A stretch of 64,000 nucleotides of DNA, from NCBI RefSeq assembly GCF_018417475.1, contig NZ_CP054856.1:1395001-1459000 (forward strand). The letters are read 5' to 3'. This DNA comes from Novosphingobium decolorationis (lineage in GTDB: Bacteria > Pseudomonadota > Alphaproteobacteria > Sphingomonadales > Sphingomonadaceae). The notes beneath the pieces are model-generated. The model was not told the DNA's origin. It did no database searches and saw only the letters and a list, made by a program, of their open reading frames with translations. The translations under genes and the position numbers were made by a program. Shown in pieces: positions 1 to 12,919 of the stretch (its first letter is position 1; each line of letters starts with the position of its first letter).

Positions 1-174
1 TCAAAAGCTGCCGAAGCAACCATCGAGAGAAATGGTGAAGGTGGGTTTCCCCATTCGGAAATCGCCGGATCAAAGTTTGCTCACAACTCCCCGACGCTTA
101 TCGCAGCGTGCCACGTCCTTCATCGCCTGTACATGCCAAGGCATCCACCAGATGCTCTTACCTCACGCTTGAGA
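1..174 (-). rRNA. 23S ribosomal RNA, 5' end only
   Basis: On the minus strand the sequence matches the conserved start of 23S rRNA, including the segment reading GGTGGATGCCTTGGC and the GGCGATGAAGGACGTG block. The rest of the gene lies beyond the left edge. The exact 5' end is estimated to within about 5 nt. It is the last element of a 16S-Ile-Ala-23S operon. Confidence 0.95.
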
Positions 175-330
175 ATCCACACCATCAACGACAGCCCTGC
201 ATAGAGACTGCGTCGTAATAGGTGCGGACGATTTATCTCAGCCAGATAATAAAATCTGTTGTAACGCATGGTTGATTACCCAACGTCTGGATAATCCATG
301 CGCCACGGCATCGATTAAAAAACCCATTCA

Positions 331-344
331 CAATGTCAAAGATC
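331..344 (-). promoter_or_regulatory. boxA-like antitermination element in the 16S-23S spacer
   Basis: The minus strand reads GATCTTTGACATTG between tRNA-Ala and 23S. The identical 14-mer occurs in the 16S leader at 2560-2573. Its TCTTTGACA core resembles the boxA bound by NusB/S10 in rRNA operons. The placement upstream of both large rRNAs fits this role, which is inferred from similarity. Confidence 0.6.
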
Positions 345-422
345 TGCGGGCAAATCCCGCTAACCGGTCCGAAGACCGGAACTGTTTCGCTTCATCGCTG
401 GAGTACTGTTCGTGTGTACGGC

Positions 423-498
423 TGGTGGAGCCTATCGGGATCGAACCGATGACCTGATGCTTGCAAAGCAACCGCTCTCCCAGCTGAGCTAAGGCCCG
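423..498 (-). tRNA. tRNA-Ala (anticodon TGC)
   Basis: This is a 76-nt cloverleaf with encoded CCA (423-425), D-arm, anticodon TGC, and a T-arm of ATCGG/CCGAT around TTCGATC. The G3-T70 wobble that identifies tRNA-Ala is present. Two pairs look non-canonical: position 1 is C opposite C72, and positions 28/42 are T opposite T. It sits in the usual place, 3' of tRNA-Ile in the rRNA spacer. Confidence 0.95.
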
Positions 499-618
499 TA
501 TTTGCCAGCCTCAAGCGCCGGCGTCGACATGCGTCGACTTGGCTATCCTCGCATAAGCTCGGACGGCCGTTCGGCCTTGCGAACCTGACGGTTCGGTTAG
601 CTTGCCCTGCACGGCACG

Positions 619-696
<78 letters not shown>

Positions 697-782
697 ACGT
701 GCCTGCCATCGCTGACCCTGTGGGCCGCGGGCGGCGTGAGCCAGCTCAGGCGTACAACGCTCATCTGAGCGTTATCTCCAGT

Positions 783-807
783 GATGAAGGGACATGAGGA
801 CGACGGC
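783..807 (-). promoter_or_regulatory. 3' arm of pre-16S processing stem
   Basis: This 25-nt segment just downstream of the 16S 3' end is complementary, with two mismatches, to the leader segment at 2525-2549 upstream of the 16S 5' end. The arms would form the long duplex that RNase III normally cuts to release pre-16S rRNA. The complementarity is seen directly and the processing role follows from known rRNA operons. Confidence 0.7.
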
Positions 808-864
808 ATGTTCTTTGGAAGAAGCGAAGCTCTTCCCGGCTCAAGGCCAGGCGCTTTCGTTTCA

Positions 865-2357
<1,493 letters not shown>

Positions 2358-2524
2358 TTGTGAAACAACATTCACGGCACAAAGCCTAAGCCTTGCCAGC
2401 CGCAAACATCGAAACCTTCGGGAGCCGATACCTGCACTTGTCAAACGTATGGAAACGAAGGACATATAAGGCATCGGCTTGATTTAAACTGCACCATAGA
2501 GCCCGAAGCTCCCAAGGCGCAGGC

Positions 2525-2549
2525 GCCGTCGCCCACATGTCCCTTCATC
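2525..2549 (-). promoter_or_regulatory. 5' arm of pre-16S processing stem (leader)
   Basis: The 16S leader segment pairs with 783-807 in the 16S-23S spacer, 23 of 25 positions, to enclose the 16S gene in a long-range duplex. Confidence 0.7.
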
Positions 2550-2559
2550 TAAAAACCAA

Positions 2560-2573
2560 CAATGTCAAAGATC
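2560..2573 (-). promoter_or_regulatory. boxA-like antitermination element in the 16S leader
   Basis: The minus strand reads GATCTTTGACATTG, identical to the spacer copy at 331-344. It lies a little over 200 nt upstream of the 16S 5' end and just 5' of the processing stem arm, the usual place for a leader boxA. Confidence 0.6.
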
Positions 2574-2715
2574 CAACCACACCCGTCCGAAGACGGAAAC
2601 AACCGGACAACCATCCATCCCCGCTTCCTAAGACCCGGGGAACAAGCTGTCCGTCTATCGTGGCGACCACCCCGAAGCGCCGTGTTTGGCGGCGTGCTTC
2701 GCTGCGGTGAGAGGC

Positions 2716-2744
2716 CCTCTAAGTGAGCCCTGCGATTCGGTCAA
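2716..2744 (-). promoter_or_regulatory. candidate rRNA operon promoter
   Basis: On the minus strand a TTGACC -35 hexamer (2739-2744) is followed after exactly 17 nt by TAGAGG (2716-2721). An A-rich run sits upstream of the -35. It lies about 360 nt before the 16S 5' end and would give a leader containing the boxA and processing arm. The -10 is a weak match, so this is a candidate only. Confidence 0.5.
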
Positions 2745-2844
2745 ACCCTTTTTTCAAAGCCGATTACGGCTCTTGTGGAAAACTGGCCTGAGCCCCGCAA
2801 ATGCGTTCGAGCCGGGTTTGCCGAAGACAGGAAGAAGGATGAAA

Positions 2845-3044
2845 CCGAGGGGCATTGCCCTCGGGCTCCCATAATCAGTCGCTTTTGACGCGCCCGCGCA
2901 GGCCCTGTTTTCCAGACAGGCGAGGTCATGGAGCCGAGCAGGCCGCCCCCTTTCCATTCCCCTGCTGCGTCCCCCCTCTCACCCAGATGCGCGTACAGGC
3001 GCTGCGCCCGACAGTTCGGGGAGCCCGAGGGCAATGGCCCTCGG
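2845..3044. repeat. palindromic repeat pair (two type-A ends facing outward)
   Basis: A 20-nt hairpin CCGAGGGGCATTGCCCTCGG (2845-2864) and its inverted counterpart CCGAGGGCAATGGCCCTCGG (3025-3044) bound a 200-bp segment. The right copy is preceded by the family's ACAGTTCGGGGAGC block. Unlike the 113-bp full copies elsewhere, both ends are type A and the interior is longer and diverged. It lies between the rRNA promoter region and the S8 protease. Confidence 0.8.
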
Positions 3045-3704
3045 AAAGTCCTCTTCCTCTTGGCCGGCATCCCATCCGCCTGCCCGACCTTCTTGGATAC
3101 GTCTCTTATATAAGGCGGCATCAATTCCTCTCGGATCGCAGCGTCCCCTTCCGGGTCCGCGCCAACGCGCTCCTTATACAGAGGCACCGGAGCGGCAGCC
3201 TCCCCCTCCCCACACCGAATCGCCTCGACCATGCGTGGCGAATCACGCGGATTGAGTCGCCGCCCCTCCCCTCGGCCGACAAAAAAGGGGTCGGACACGA
3301 AAAAAATGCGCGAAGGGCGGTTTGGGAGGCTCGCAAGCGGGGCCAGCGCCATCCCGGACGCCCCCCTAGTTTTGAAGGTGTCCGCCCTCCTTGCGGGGTC
3401 GGGCCCGATCGCCCCACCCCAACATGGTGAACATGAGCCTAACGCCAAAATGCCGCAGTCGCGGAAATCGGCGCGCGCAACGATTGCAGGCGACTACGCA
3501 TCCCCCGAAACACCGCACAAACCCTCATCTAAATGTTTGGATTCAAGTAAGAAATACGCAGATATCGCGTTAAAATAAGTTCACCACGCCCCATTAGGAG
3601 ACGTTCACTAGCGGACACCTACTTCGCCGATCAGTCGAGCGGCACACCGTCTGCATCAACGACAGACACGCCGACAAACAATTTAAAAACAAGGGATTGA
3701 TCAC
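3045..3704. other. intergenic region upstream of the S8 protease
   Basis: No supportable gene is present. Open frames here are low-complexity, and some translate repeat sequence. The last 200 nt before the protease become AT-richer and probably hold its promoter, but no clear -35/-10 pair was found. Confidence 0.5.
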
Positions 3705-6365
<2,661 letters not shown>

Positions 6366-6407
6366 CCCCATTGCGCTGAATACAAAGTCCCAATCTCGAC
6401 CGGGAGA

Positions 6408-6439
6408 GGCCGGGCCCTGCACGCAGGGTCCGGCCTTTT
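6408..6439 (+). terminator. Rho-independent terminator of the S8 protease
   Basis: A GC-rich hairpin (GGCCGGGCCCTGC / GCAGGGTCCGGCC) is followed directly by TTTT, about 45 nt after the protease stop codon. Confidence 0.85.
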
Positions 6440-6947
6440 CGCGTGTCCGGCCGGTTTTTCCGAATCCCGTCACGGAGGAGGAAAATCCGCCCTGCGCAGT
6501 GTCGGGCTCCCCCCCAACTCGCCCGAACCGCGGAAAATCTACGCAAAGGATCGTAGTCTTCCGAGCACCATGACGTGTGCACATCTTACGATGAAACGAA
6601 GAATGTGCCTCCGGTACGGGGCAGTTAAAAGCAACCAGGATATCTTAAACCCCTAATAACTAGGGACAGCCAATCCCGAAAAATCAAAACTAGGTACTAC
6701 AACATAGTAAATAAACTCGGTTTCGGACTTTTAACCGTGGAACGCCCGCCACCCAGCAGTGCTATCCCGAAGTCACAGATGGCCGGGACTTCGAAGTTCT
6801 GGTCGGACTTGCAAGAACGACGGCTTCGCTCGCGCACCTGCCCGCGGAGCACACAACAGGGGGTCGCTGCAAGCTGTGCACACCGCCGGGCACACGATGT
6901 CCGGTTCGACAAATGCAAGATGCAGTGAGATGCGAAAGGAAGTTTAC
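6440..6947. other. AT-rich intergenic region between the two RTX genes
   Basis: No gene is supported. The segment about 6590-6760 is clearly AT-richer than its surroundings and likely contains the promoter of the small RTX gene. No unambiguous promoter elements were found. Confidence 0.5.
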
Positions 6948-7535
6948 ATGGCTGAGATCATCAACGCCGAAGAAGGTGGCGGCCTGGTTGAAGGCAACGA
7001 GTTCGACAATGTCATCAACGGGACCGCCGGTGATGACGAACTTCAGGGCGGCGGCGCCCTCGACATCATCAAGGCCGGCGCAGGCGATGACACCGCAAAA
7101 GGCGGCGCCAACCGCGACAAGCTCTACGGCGGCGAGGGCGACGACACCCTCTACGGCCAGGGCTCGAACGACAAGCTCTACGGCGGCGAGGGTGACGACT
7201 ATCTCGATGGCGGCGGCCAGAATGACCGTCTCTACGGCGGCGATGGCAGTGACACGATCATCGGCGGCGACGGCGATGACGTCCTCTATGGCGACAACCC
7301 GAACGACGACAACGACAACGAAGGCTTCGAAGACTTCTTCGTCTTTGACGCCGACGACGGCAACGACAAGGTCTTCGACTTTGAGAGCGGGATCGATCAC
7401 GTGGTGCTGACGGACGGCGTCGCCTACGAGCTGAGCTACGACCTGCCTTCGGGCAACACCTTCATGACCTATGGCGCCACCACGGTGATCTTCTATGATA
7501 CCGAGGTCCTGGACAGCGACATCATGTACGCCTGA
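6948..7535 (+). CDS. small RTX calcium-binding protein
   Basis: This 195-aa acidic protein has almost its whole middle (residues about 28-121) built from RTX nonapeptides such as YGGEGDDTL and YGGDGSDTI. They should form a calcium-binding parallel beta-roll. The C-terminal about 70 residues (FFVFDADDGND onward) resemble the tail that follows RTX blocks in type I-secreted proteins and may hold the secretion signal. No enzymatic domain is present. The start at 6948 is chosen because AAAGGA lies 8 nt upstream; an in-frame ATG at 6930 would add six residues. It may act as an extracellular matrix or surface protein, but its role is unknown. A strong terminator follows. Confidence 0.85.
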   Translation: MAEIINAEEGGGLVEGNEFDNVINGTAGDDELQGGGALDIIKAGAGDDTAKGGANRDKLYGGEGDDTLYGQGSNDKLYGGEGDDYLDGGGQNDRLYGGDGSDTIIGGDGDDVLYGDNPNDDNDNEGFEDFFVFDADDGNDKVFDFESGIDHVVLTDGVAYELSYDLPSGNTFMTYGATTVIFYDTEVLDSDIMYA

Positions 7536-7574
7536 TCCGTGTAGCTTCCGTCCCGAAGTTCACGGACTGAAGAA

Positions 7575-7604
7575 AAAGGAGCCGGAGCAATCCGGCTCCT
7601 TTTT
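7575..7604 (+). terminator. Rho-independent terminator after small RTX gene
   Basis: An 11- to 12-bp stem (AAAGGAGCCGGA / TCCGGCTCCTTT) with a GCAA loop and a T-run lies about 40 nt after the stop codon. Confidence 0.9.
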
Positions 7605-7922
7605 CGTATGCGCCCTCTCCGCAGACAGACCTGCTCGCCCCGATCGGCCCTCACGGTTCATCGCACCGGGCACTCGGAACCCCGCACAAGACGGCCTCTG
7701 CGGCCGTGTGTTCATTTATGGGCAAGCCTGGACTCAACAACCAGCAAGTCCACCGCGTTCGCGGATCAGGGCGCGCCCCATGGGACGCCCTCGTTTCCGC
7801 CGGACGCGACCGACAAAGGGTTTTTGAACGCCGGGCACAGCCGAGAGGGGGGCGCAGGAAGGCATCGTCTTTCTTGCGCGGAGCGATTGTCCCGGCGGAC
7901 ACGGAACGGAGGAAGATACATA
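7605..7922. other. intergenic region upstream of the OmpA-family gene
   Basis: No gene or repeat is recognised. It presumably carries the promoter for the OmpA-family gene. An ACGGAGGAAGATACATA stretch just before the ATG supplies the ribosome-binding site. Confidence 0.4.
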
Positions 7923-8798
7923 ATGCGAGTCATTTCGAACACATCGGCCATCACCCTCGCGCTGGGGGCACTGGCCGCCGCGGGTGCCGCTTCGGCGCAG
8001 GACCAGGGCTCCGATGCCGAACTTACCGCCACCATGTACAGTGACGCGCCGGCCGACACCGCCGAAATGGTCGAGGGCCCCGAACTGGAAGGCTTCATCT
8101 CCGCACGCGACGGCAACCGCCTGCAGATCACCGGCGAGGACGGCGCGCGCAATGTCGTGACGCTCGACCAGACCACGCAGATCGTTTCCAAGTCGGGTAT
8201 CTTCGGCATCAGCTCGAAGGACCGCACCGACCAGGCGCTCCTGAACGGCCTGCCCGTCGACGTGCGCACCATGCAGAGCCCCTCGGGCGACCTGGTGGCC
8301 AGCCGCATCAAGTTCCAGAAGGGCGACTTCGAGACCGCCGCGATGATCCGCAATGGCACCGAGCAGGGCTTTGCCGAGCAGACCGCCGCCACCGAGGCGC
8401 TGCGCGGGCGCATGGGTGACATCGACAAGTACAACATCAAGGGCACCACCAACGTCAACTTCGCCACGGGCAAGTGGAACCTGTCGAGCGAGGCCAAGGC
8501 CGACCTGTGCGCCACCGCCAGCGCCGCCGAAGGCATGGACAACGCGCTGATGCTGGTCGTGGGCTACACCGATTCCACCGGCAGCCAGGAATTCAACCAG
8601 ATGCTGAGCGAAAAGCGCGCGTCCGGCGTGGTGAACTACCTGCAGCAGGCCTGCGGCTGGAAGCCCTACCGCATGCTCACCCCCACCGGCATGGCCGAAG
8701 CCGACCCGCTGGCCGACAACACGACCGAGTACGGCAAGGCGCAGAACCGCCGCGTCGCGGTGAACATCCTCGTCAGCAAGGGTCTCGACGGCCTCTAA
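7923..8798 (+). CDS. OmpA-family outer-membrane/peptidoglycan-associated protein
   Basis: This 291-aa envelope protein has an N-terminal signal peptide ending near GAASAQ (residue 26). Residues about 55-125 form a small beta-rich domain (GFISARDGNRLQITG) resembling DUF5666-type modules. The C-terminal about 115 residues are an OmpA-like peptidoglycan-binding domain, starting at NVNFATGKWNLS and including NQMLSEKRASGVVNYL and the terminal QNRRVAVNIL. Such proteins bind meso-DAP in peptidoglycan from the periplasmic face. The start is fixed by GGAGGAAG upstream of the ATG. It stands alone, between the RTX gene terminator and a repeat element. Confidence 0.9.
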   Translation: MRVISNTSAITLALGALAAAGAASAQDQGSDAELTATMYSDAPADTAEMVEGPELEGFISARDGNRLQITGEDGARNVVTLDQTTQIVSKSGIFGISSKDRTDQALLNGLPVDVRTMQSPSGDLVASRIKFQKGDFETAAMIRNGTEQGFAEQTAATEALRGRMGDIDKYNIKGTTNVNFATGKWNLSSEAKADLCATASAAEGMDNALMLVVGYTDSTGSQEFNQMLSEKRASGVVNYLQQACGWKPYRMLTPTGMAEADPLADNTTEYGKAQNRRVAVNILVSKGLDGL

Positions 8799-8826
8799 GC
8801 GCCGCGCGGCACACCTGAAATCCCCG

Positions 8827-8860
8827 ACACCCCGTCGCGGCTCCGGCCACGGCGGGGTGT
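8827..8860 (+). terminator. possible terminator hairpin after the OmpA-family gene
   Basis: An inverted repeat ACACCCCG / CGGGGTGT with an 18-nt loop lies 28 nt after the stop codon. The T-tail is short (TTCGTG), so termination is plausible but not certain. Confidence 0.45.
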
Positions 8861-8893
8861 TCGTGTGAAGGGAAGGCCGCAAAAGGCTGGATG

Positions 8894-9006
8894 CAAGGGG
8901 CCATCGCCCCTTGCCCCCAAAATCGGCAACCTCACGTTTGTCCGCCAAGGCGGCGCGCTAGACGTGCGCTCGACAGTTTGGGGAGCCCGAGGGCAATGGC
9001 CCTCGG
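8894..9006 (+). repeat. 113-bp palindromic element, full copy
   Basis: The type-B' hairpin CAAGGGGCCATCGCCCCTTG (8894-8913) and the type-A hairpin CCGAGGGCAATGGCCCTCGG (8987-9006) bound a diverged centre. It lies between the OmpA-family gene and the acetyltransferase gene. The rest of 8799-9157 has no gene. Confidence 0.9.
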
Positions 9007-9157
9007 AAAAATATCTGTCTTGTCTGTGCCCTGATCCCAGGAAAACGACATGCAGATCCGGTCTTTCCACGCCTTGCGCCCGCCCCCCTCTGGGCAGGAT
9101 GCGAGCCATCGCGTACCAGTCCGCGCCCTCCCCCTGCCCACGTTACGGACCTATGGA

Positions 9158-9706
9158 ATGACCAGCCCCCAGCCTTCCGAACTCACCACCCGCTGGGCCT
9201 GTGCCGAGGACCTGCCCCGCATCCGCGATCTCATGCAGACGGCGATCGACACGCTGCAGGCCTCCTGGCTGACTCCCGAGCAGGTCGCCGCAAGCCACCA
9301 CCTCATGGGGCTCGACACCCAGCTGATTGCAGATGGCACGTACCTCCTGGCCGAGATCGACGGCCAGCTCGCCGGGTGCGGGGGATGGAGTTACCGCGCG
9401 ACGCTCTATGGCGGCGATCACAGCGCCGCGCTGCGCGACCCGGCCACGCTCGACCCGGCGCGCGATCCCGCCCGCATCCGGGCCATGTACACCCACCCCG
9501 ACTTCACCCGCCGGGGGATTGCCCGCCTCGTCCTGCAGCGCTGCGAAGAGGCCGCCGCCGCCAAGGGCTTCACCCAGGCCGAACTCATGGCCACGCTTAG
9601 CGGTGAACCGCTCTACCGCGCCTGCGGCTATGTCGCCGTCGAGGATGTCGAGGCCGAAACGGCGGGCCTCACCATCCCCTTCCGGCGGATGCGCAAGGCC
9701 CTTTGA
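9158..9706 (+). CDS. GNAT-family N-acetyltransferase
   Basis: This 182-aa protein is a Gcn5-related acetyltransferase that transfers acetyl from acetyl-CoA to an unknown amine. The fold spans the whole protein. The acetyl-CoA-binding motif A is visible as MYTHPDFTRRGIARLVL, and a later GEPLYRACGYV strand is typical of the family. The ATG at 9158 gives a start right before the domain. An in-frame ATG at 9050, preceded by CCAGGA, would add 36 low-complexity residues. The substrate cannot be told from sequence. Repeat elements flank the gene on both sides. Confidence 0.88.
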   Translation: MTSPQPSELTTRWACAEDLPRIRDLMQTAIDTLQASWLTPEQVAASHHLMGLDTQLIADGTYLLAEIDGQLAGCGGWSYRATLYGGDHSAALRDPATLDPARDPARIRAMYTHPDFTRRGIARLVLQRCEEAAAAKGFTQAELMATLSGEPLYRACGYVAVEDVEAETAGLTIPFRRMRKAL

Positions 9707-9743
9707 GGCGGAAGAAGGCGAAAGTCAGAAGGAAAAAACAGAT

Positions 9744-9856
9744 CCGAGGGCCATTGCCCTCGGGCTCCTCAAACGACCTAGCTCACCATGTGCCTGCCGC
9801 CCTGACCAAGAGAGGTGAGGTCGCCGATTCTGGGGTCAAGCGGCGATGGCCCCTTG
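9744..9856 (-). repeat. 113-bp palindromic element, full copy, inverted orientation
   Basis: The order of ends is reversed relative to most copies: CCGAGGGCCATTGCCCTCGG (9744-9763) on the left and CAAGCGGCGATGGCCCCTTG (9837-9856, one stem mismatch) on the right. It lies between two convergent genes, the acetyltransferase and the polymerase. Confidence 0.9.
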
Positions 9857-9913
9857 GAAACGACTTCCTTCCAGCGCCCTTTGGGGATGCTTTTCCTTCC
9901 AGGAATTCGCCCC

Positions 9914-11353
9914 TTACGGCACGGCGAGCGCGTTCTCCGGGCCCCATAGGGGCGCGTGGCGAACGGGCCGTCGCCGGGCCGCGCTGCGCACCTCGTCGGC
10001 CAGCGCGCTGACCAGGCCAAAGCCGAAGGCCAGCATGCCGCCGAAATCCGCGCTCCCCACCATCAGGCCCACGACGAAGCCCGGTATGGCGGCAAAACGG
10101 AAGGCGCTGAAGACGAAGGACGCCTCTCCCGTCCGATCACGGCCCGTGCGCAGCAGGCACTGCAGGAAGAAGCCGTAATAGAGGGCTCCGCCCAGAAGGC
10201 CGGTTCCACTCAGGATCGCGACCAGGCTGCTCGACGTGCGCGCGCTGCCCAGCCCCAGACCCAGACCCTGGCTGGAGAGTAGCCCCTCAAAGGCCACGCG
10301 CCGCCACATGCCGCGCTGCTCGAAGGACTCCGACGAGCCCTTCTGTAACACCATGCGATCCACCAGCTCATAAAGTGGGTCCAACGCATGGGGCGTGACG
10401 ATCACCACCAGGCACAGGCCGATCACCAGCACCACCACGAAGCCCAGCTCGCCCGCGACGCCGCGCCGCGCGCCGCGCCCGCGCGCGCCCAGCCGCAGGC
10501 ACCAGTCCACCACGGCCAGCATCACGAACACGGCGAACCCCACGTAGGCACCGCTCGAACGCGCGAGCCAGATGCACCCGATCAGGGCAAGGACCAGGAG
10601 TGGAGCCGCGATGTCGCGCACGGCTCCCTGCCACATGGCCCGGCGATAGAAATGGATCGCGCACAGGAAGCCCAGGCACAGTCCGCCATAGGCCGAGGCC
10701 TCGGGCATCAGGCCCACCACGCGCTTGCCGCCCAGCACTTCGACATCGACCGCAAGCGCGTAGCTCGCCGTGCGGAAGGGGGCGAGCAGCCCATTGAGCG
10801 GCAGGCTCCCCGACGCCAGATCGAGCAGCCCGGTCAGCACCGCGACCGCGCCCCCCAGGCACAGCGCACGGTAGGCGTGCTGGCGCAGGCGCGGACCGCG
10901 CAGAAGCCGGGCAAAGGCAAAGACGCTGGCCAGCGCGATCAACAGGTAGGCCAGCTGCGAGATGTTCTGCTGGTTGGGGCGCAAGGGCACCGTCTGGTCA
11001 AGGTCGCCGCGCACGGGCACGACTTCGATGACCCCTGCAAAGAGGCGCGGCATGAACAGCGTGACGATGACCGCCACCACGCCGAACGCGGCGAGGAGCA
11101 GGAGCCGTTCGGGCCGCAGCGCCATCCCCAGCAGCGCGCCCGCACCGCCCGGCCGCACGAAGGTGCGCAGGACCAGCGCCAGCGCCACCATCGGCGTGGA
11201 CGTGAAGGTCAGCCCCCCGGTCAGTCCCGTTGGGAGCACCGCGAAGGCACCGAACGGCATCGTCGCAAAGAAGAGGTAGAGAAGGACGCTGCGCGGCCCG
11301 GCCATCCCCCAGGCCAGGAGCGCCCAGAAAACCAGGATAGGAAGCAGTGTCAT
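9914..11353 (-). CDS. O-antigen ligase/Wzy polymerase-like membrane protein
   Basis: This 479-aa integral inner-membrane protein has roughly ten or more hydrophobic segments, starting LPILVFWALLAWG. The layout fits the O-antigen ligase/polymerase superfamily (WaaL/Wzy), with a large polar loop around SSGAYVGFAVF and a conserved-looking RGMWRRVAFEGLLSSQGLGLGLGS-like region late in the protein. In this neighbourhood it most likely polymerises undecaprenyl-linked repeat units in the periplasm. The start at 11353 is preceded by GGAGAAG; an upstream in-frame start would add 16 polar residues without a ribosome site. It is co-directional with the sulfotransferase gene upstream (91-nt gap). Confidence 0.8.
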   Translation of the reverse strand: MTLLPILVFWALLAWGMAGPRSVLLYLFFATMPFGAFAVLPTGLTGGLTFTSTPMVALALVLRTFVRPGGAGALLGMALRPERLLLLAAFGVVAVIVTLFMPRLFAGVIEVVPVRGDLDQTVPLRPNQQNISQLAYLLIALASVFAFARLLRGPRLRQHAYRALCLGGAVAVLTGLLDLASGSLPLNGLLAPFRTASYALAVDVEVLGGKRVVGLMPEASAYGGLCLGFLCAIHFYRRAMWQGAVRDIAAPLLVLALIGCIWLARSSGAYVGFAVFVMLAVVDWCLRLGARGRGARRGVAGELGFVVVLVIGLCLVVIVTPHALDPLYELVDRMVLQKGSSESFEQRGMWRRVAFEGLLSSQGLGLGLGSARTSSSLVAILSGTGLLGGALYYGFFLQCLLRTGRDRTGEASFVFSAFRFAAIPGFVVGLMVGSADFGGMLAFGFGLVSALADEVRSAARRRPVRHAPLWGPENALAVP

Positions 11354-11443
11354 CGCGCTTCTCCCCAAATCCCACCCAGCCACACCGCGGCGAGACCACA
11401 CCCGTGGCTGCGCACCGCTTTGGCGCTCCCCCGACAGGCCATC

Positions 11444-12433
11444 CTACCAGGCGTCCATCGGCCGGCCGATCATCGCCTCGAAGGCGGCCCGGCGCGGCGC
11501 GAGATACTCGGCAAGGTAGGCGCGCGCCGCCGCTTCATCGACGTCCTGCTTGTCGAAGGAAACCGTTGCTGCCGAACGCAATTTTCCGACCAGGCTGTCC
11601 GGCAGGTGCCCGCGCATCCCGGCCCAGAGCGCGGAATCGCGCAAGGCCCGGACGAAGGGAAAACGCTCGCGCCGGCTGGTGGGCGGCGAGCGGTGCCGAT
11701 CGGCGAGGTCCGCCTTGGCGTAGTCCACGCCGGGAAGGCCGAGCCAGGCAAAGCATTCGTCCAGCACGCGGTGCCGGTCCCGGCGCAGCTCCTCGGCCGC
11801 AAAGACGTGGATCTGCTCGGGCGCGAAATGGGCCCGGTATTCGGCCAGTTGCAGGGCATAGTCGGAGGTGTCGCGGTAGATCGGGTTCTCCCGCATGGCC
11901 CGTTCGATCGGCAGGCGCTCCTGGAATTCCTTGGCCCGCTGCCAGTAGTGCGCGATAGCGCGCGAGACCGGTTCGCGCACGACGTAGATGATGCGCGCCT
12001 CGGGCACGCTCGCCGCGATCCGCGCCGCCACGCCGCTGCGCGCCGGAGCCTGCGAATAGTAGACGCTGCCCTCGCCGCGGTAGCGGGCCTGGGCGCGCCC
12101 CTCCCACAACGCGAGATAGGCCTCAGGCTCATGCGAGCAGGCGCGGCGCGCCATGATCGGCCATGCCTGGGCCAGTTCGGCCGGATCGACGAAGAAGCAG
12201 GGCTCCTTCTCGGTGCTCATCGCGATATCGGGGTGCTGGCGCAAGTAGGCGTGGAGCGCGCTGGAGCCCGACTTCGACGCACCGATCACGAACAGGTTGG
12301 GCCGCCCGGGGGCCGCCGCCACCTGCGCCAGCGCCGCCGCGCGATCCCCTGCCCCCGCAGACGGGGCCAGCTTCCCCGGGTGTCCATCCGCTTCGGCGGC
12401 AATGCCTGTGCGGCGTTCGATCGTGTCCTGCAT
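11444..12433 (-). CDS. PAPS-dependent sulfotransferase (first of two)
   Basis: This 329-aa protein is a sulfotransferase of the P-loop-like fold that moves sulfate from PAPS to a hydroxyl or amine. The 5'-phosphosulfate loop is FVIGASKSGSSALHAYL (about residues 48-64), and the 3'-phosphate-binding motif is YVVREPVSRAIAHYW (about 150-164). No signal or membrane segment is present, so it acts in the cytoplasm. Its place in an exopolysaccharide locus suggests a sugar acceptor, which is inference. The ATG at 12433 has GGAGAG upstream; an ATG at 12448 would add five residues. Confidence 0.85.
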   Translation of the reverse strand: MQDTIERRTGIAAEADGHPGKLAPSAGAGDRAAALAQVAAAPGRPNLFVIGASKSGSSALHAYLRQHPDIAMSTEKEPCFFVDPAELAQAWPIMARRACSHEPEAYLALWEGRAQARYRGEGSVYYSQAPARSGVAARIAASVPEARIIYVVREPVSRAIAHYWQRAKEFQERLPIERAMRENPIYRDTSDYALQLAEYRAHFAPEQIHVFAAEELRRDRHRVLDECFAWLGLPGVDYAKADLADRHRSPPTSRRERFPFVRALRDSALWAGMRGHLPDSLVGKLRSAATVSFDKQDVDEAAARAYLAEYLAPRRAAFEAMIGRPMDAW

Positions 12434-12919
12434 CCTGCGTCTCTCCATGGCCAGTCAGCGCAGCCAGACTATCCCTACGCAGACCTGCATAGTACCGCAG
12501 GAGCCTCCATTTCGGTGGTATCGCGCCCGCAGCATGCCGCAGACGCCCGGAACGCCCGGAGAAACCCCCGTCAACCGCCCACACATGCTGCGCTGCAACC
12601 TGATTGAAGCCCCGCGAAATCGCGTCCGAAGAAGCCGGAAAGACCCGGCCTGCGGGGCGGCTGCGTCCCATCGTGCGGGTCGCGTACCCGGGCTACCTCG
12701 TAAACGGATGCAAATGGCGTGGGCACAGGCCGGCACGTGGGGCACCCTGAGGATGAACACGTGCCTACTCGTAAGGTACCGGCGGACATCCCGCTTCGCG
12801 CGTCTGCAGATGGCTCGGCTCATGGCTCTGCACATGGCTCTGCTGATGGCACGGCGCGCGGGGCGTCACAGGATATCCGGCGCCCTTGCGGCGGGCACTC
12901 ATCCTGCATCGAGGTTCGC
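12434..12919. other. intergenic region between divergent sulfotransferase and glycosyltransferase genes
   Basis: No gene is supported. It should contain the divergent promoters. A short tandem repeat lies at 12810-12857. Confidence 0.5.
12810..12857 (+). repeat. 12-bp tandem repeat, four units
   Basis: There are four consecutive 12-mers beginning ATGGCTC or ATGGCAC (12810, 12822, 12834, 12846). The second and third are nearly identical. The array is upstream of the frameshifted glycosyltransferase gene. Function is unknown. Confidence 0.7.

Noticed and set aside
2741..3448. 235-aa minus-strand frame upstream of the S8 protease
   Set aside because: It runs through the repeat pair and the putative rRNA promoter, has no ribosome site and no family features. 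Part of its sequence is a translated repeat.
10388..12607. 739-aa plus-strand frame across the polymerase and sulfotransferase genes
   Set aside because: It spans two well-supported minus-strand genes. The translation is His/Gln/Arg-rich nonsense.
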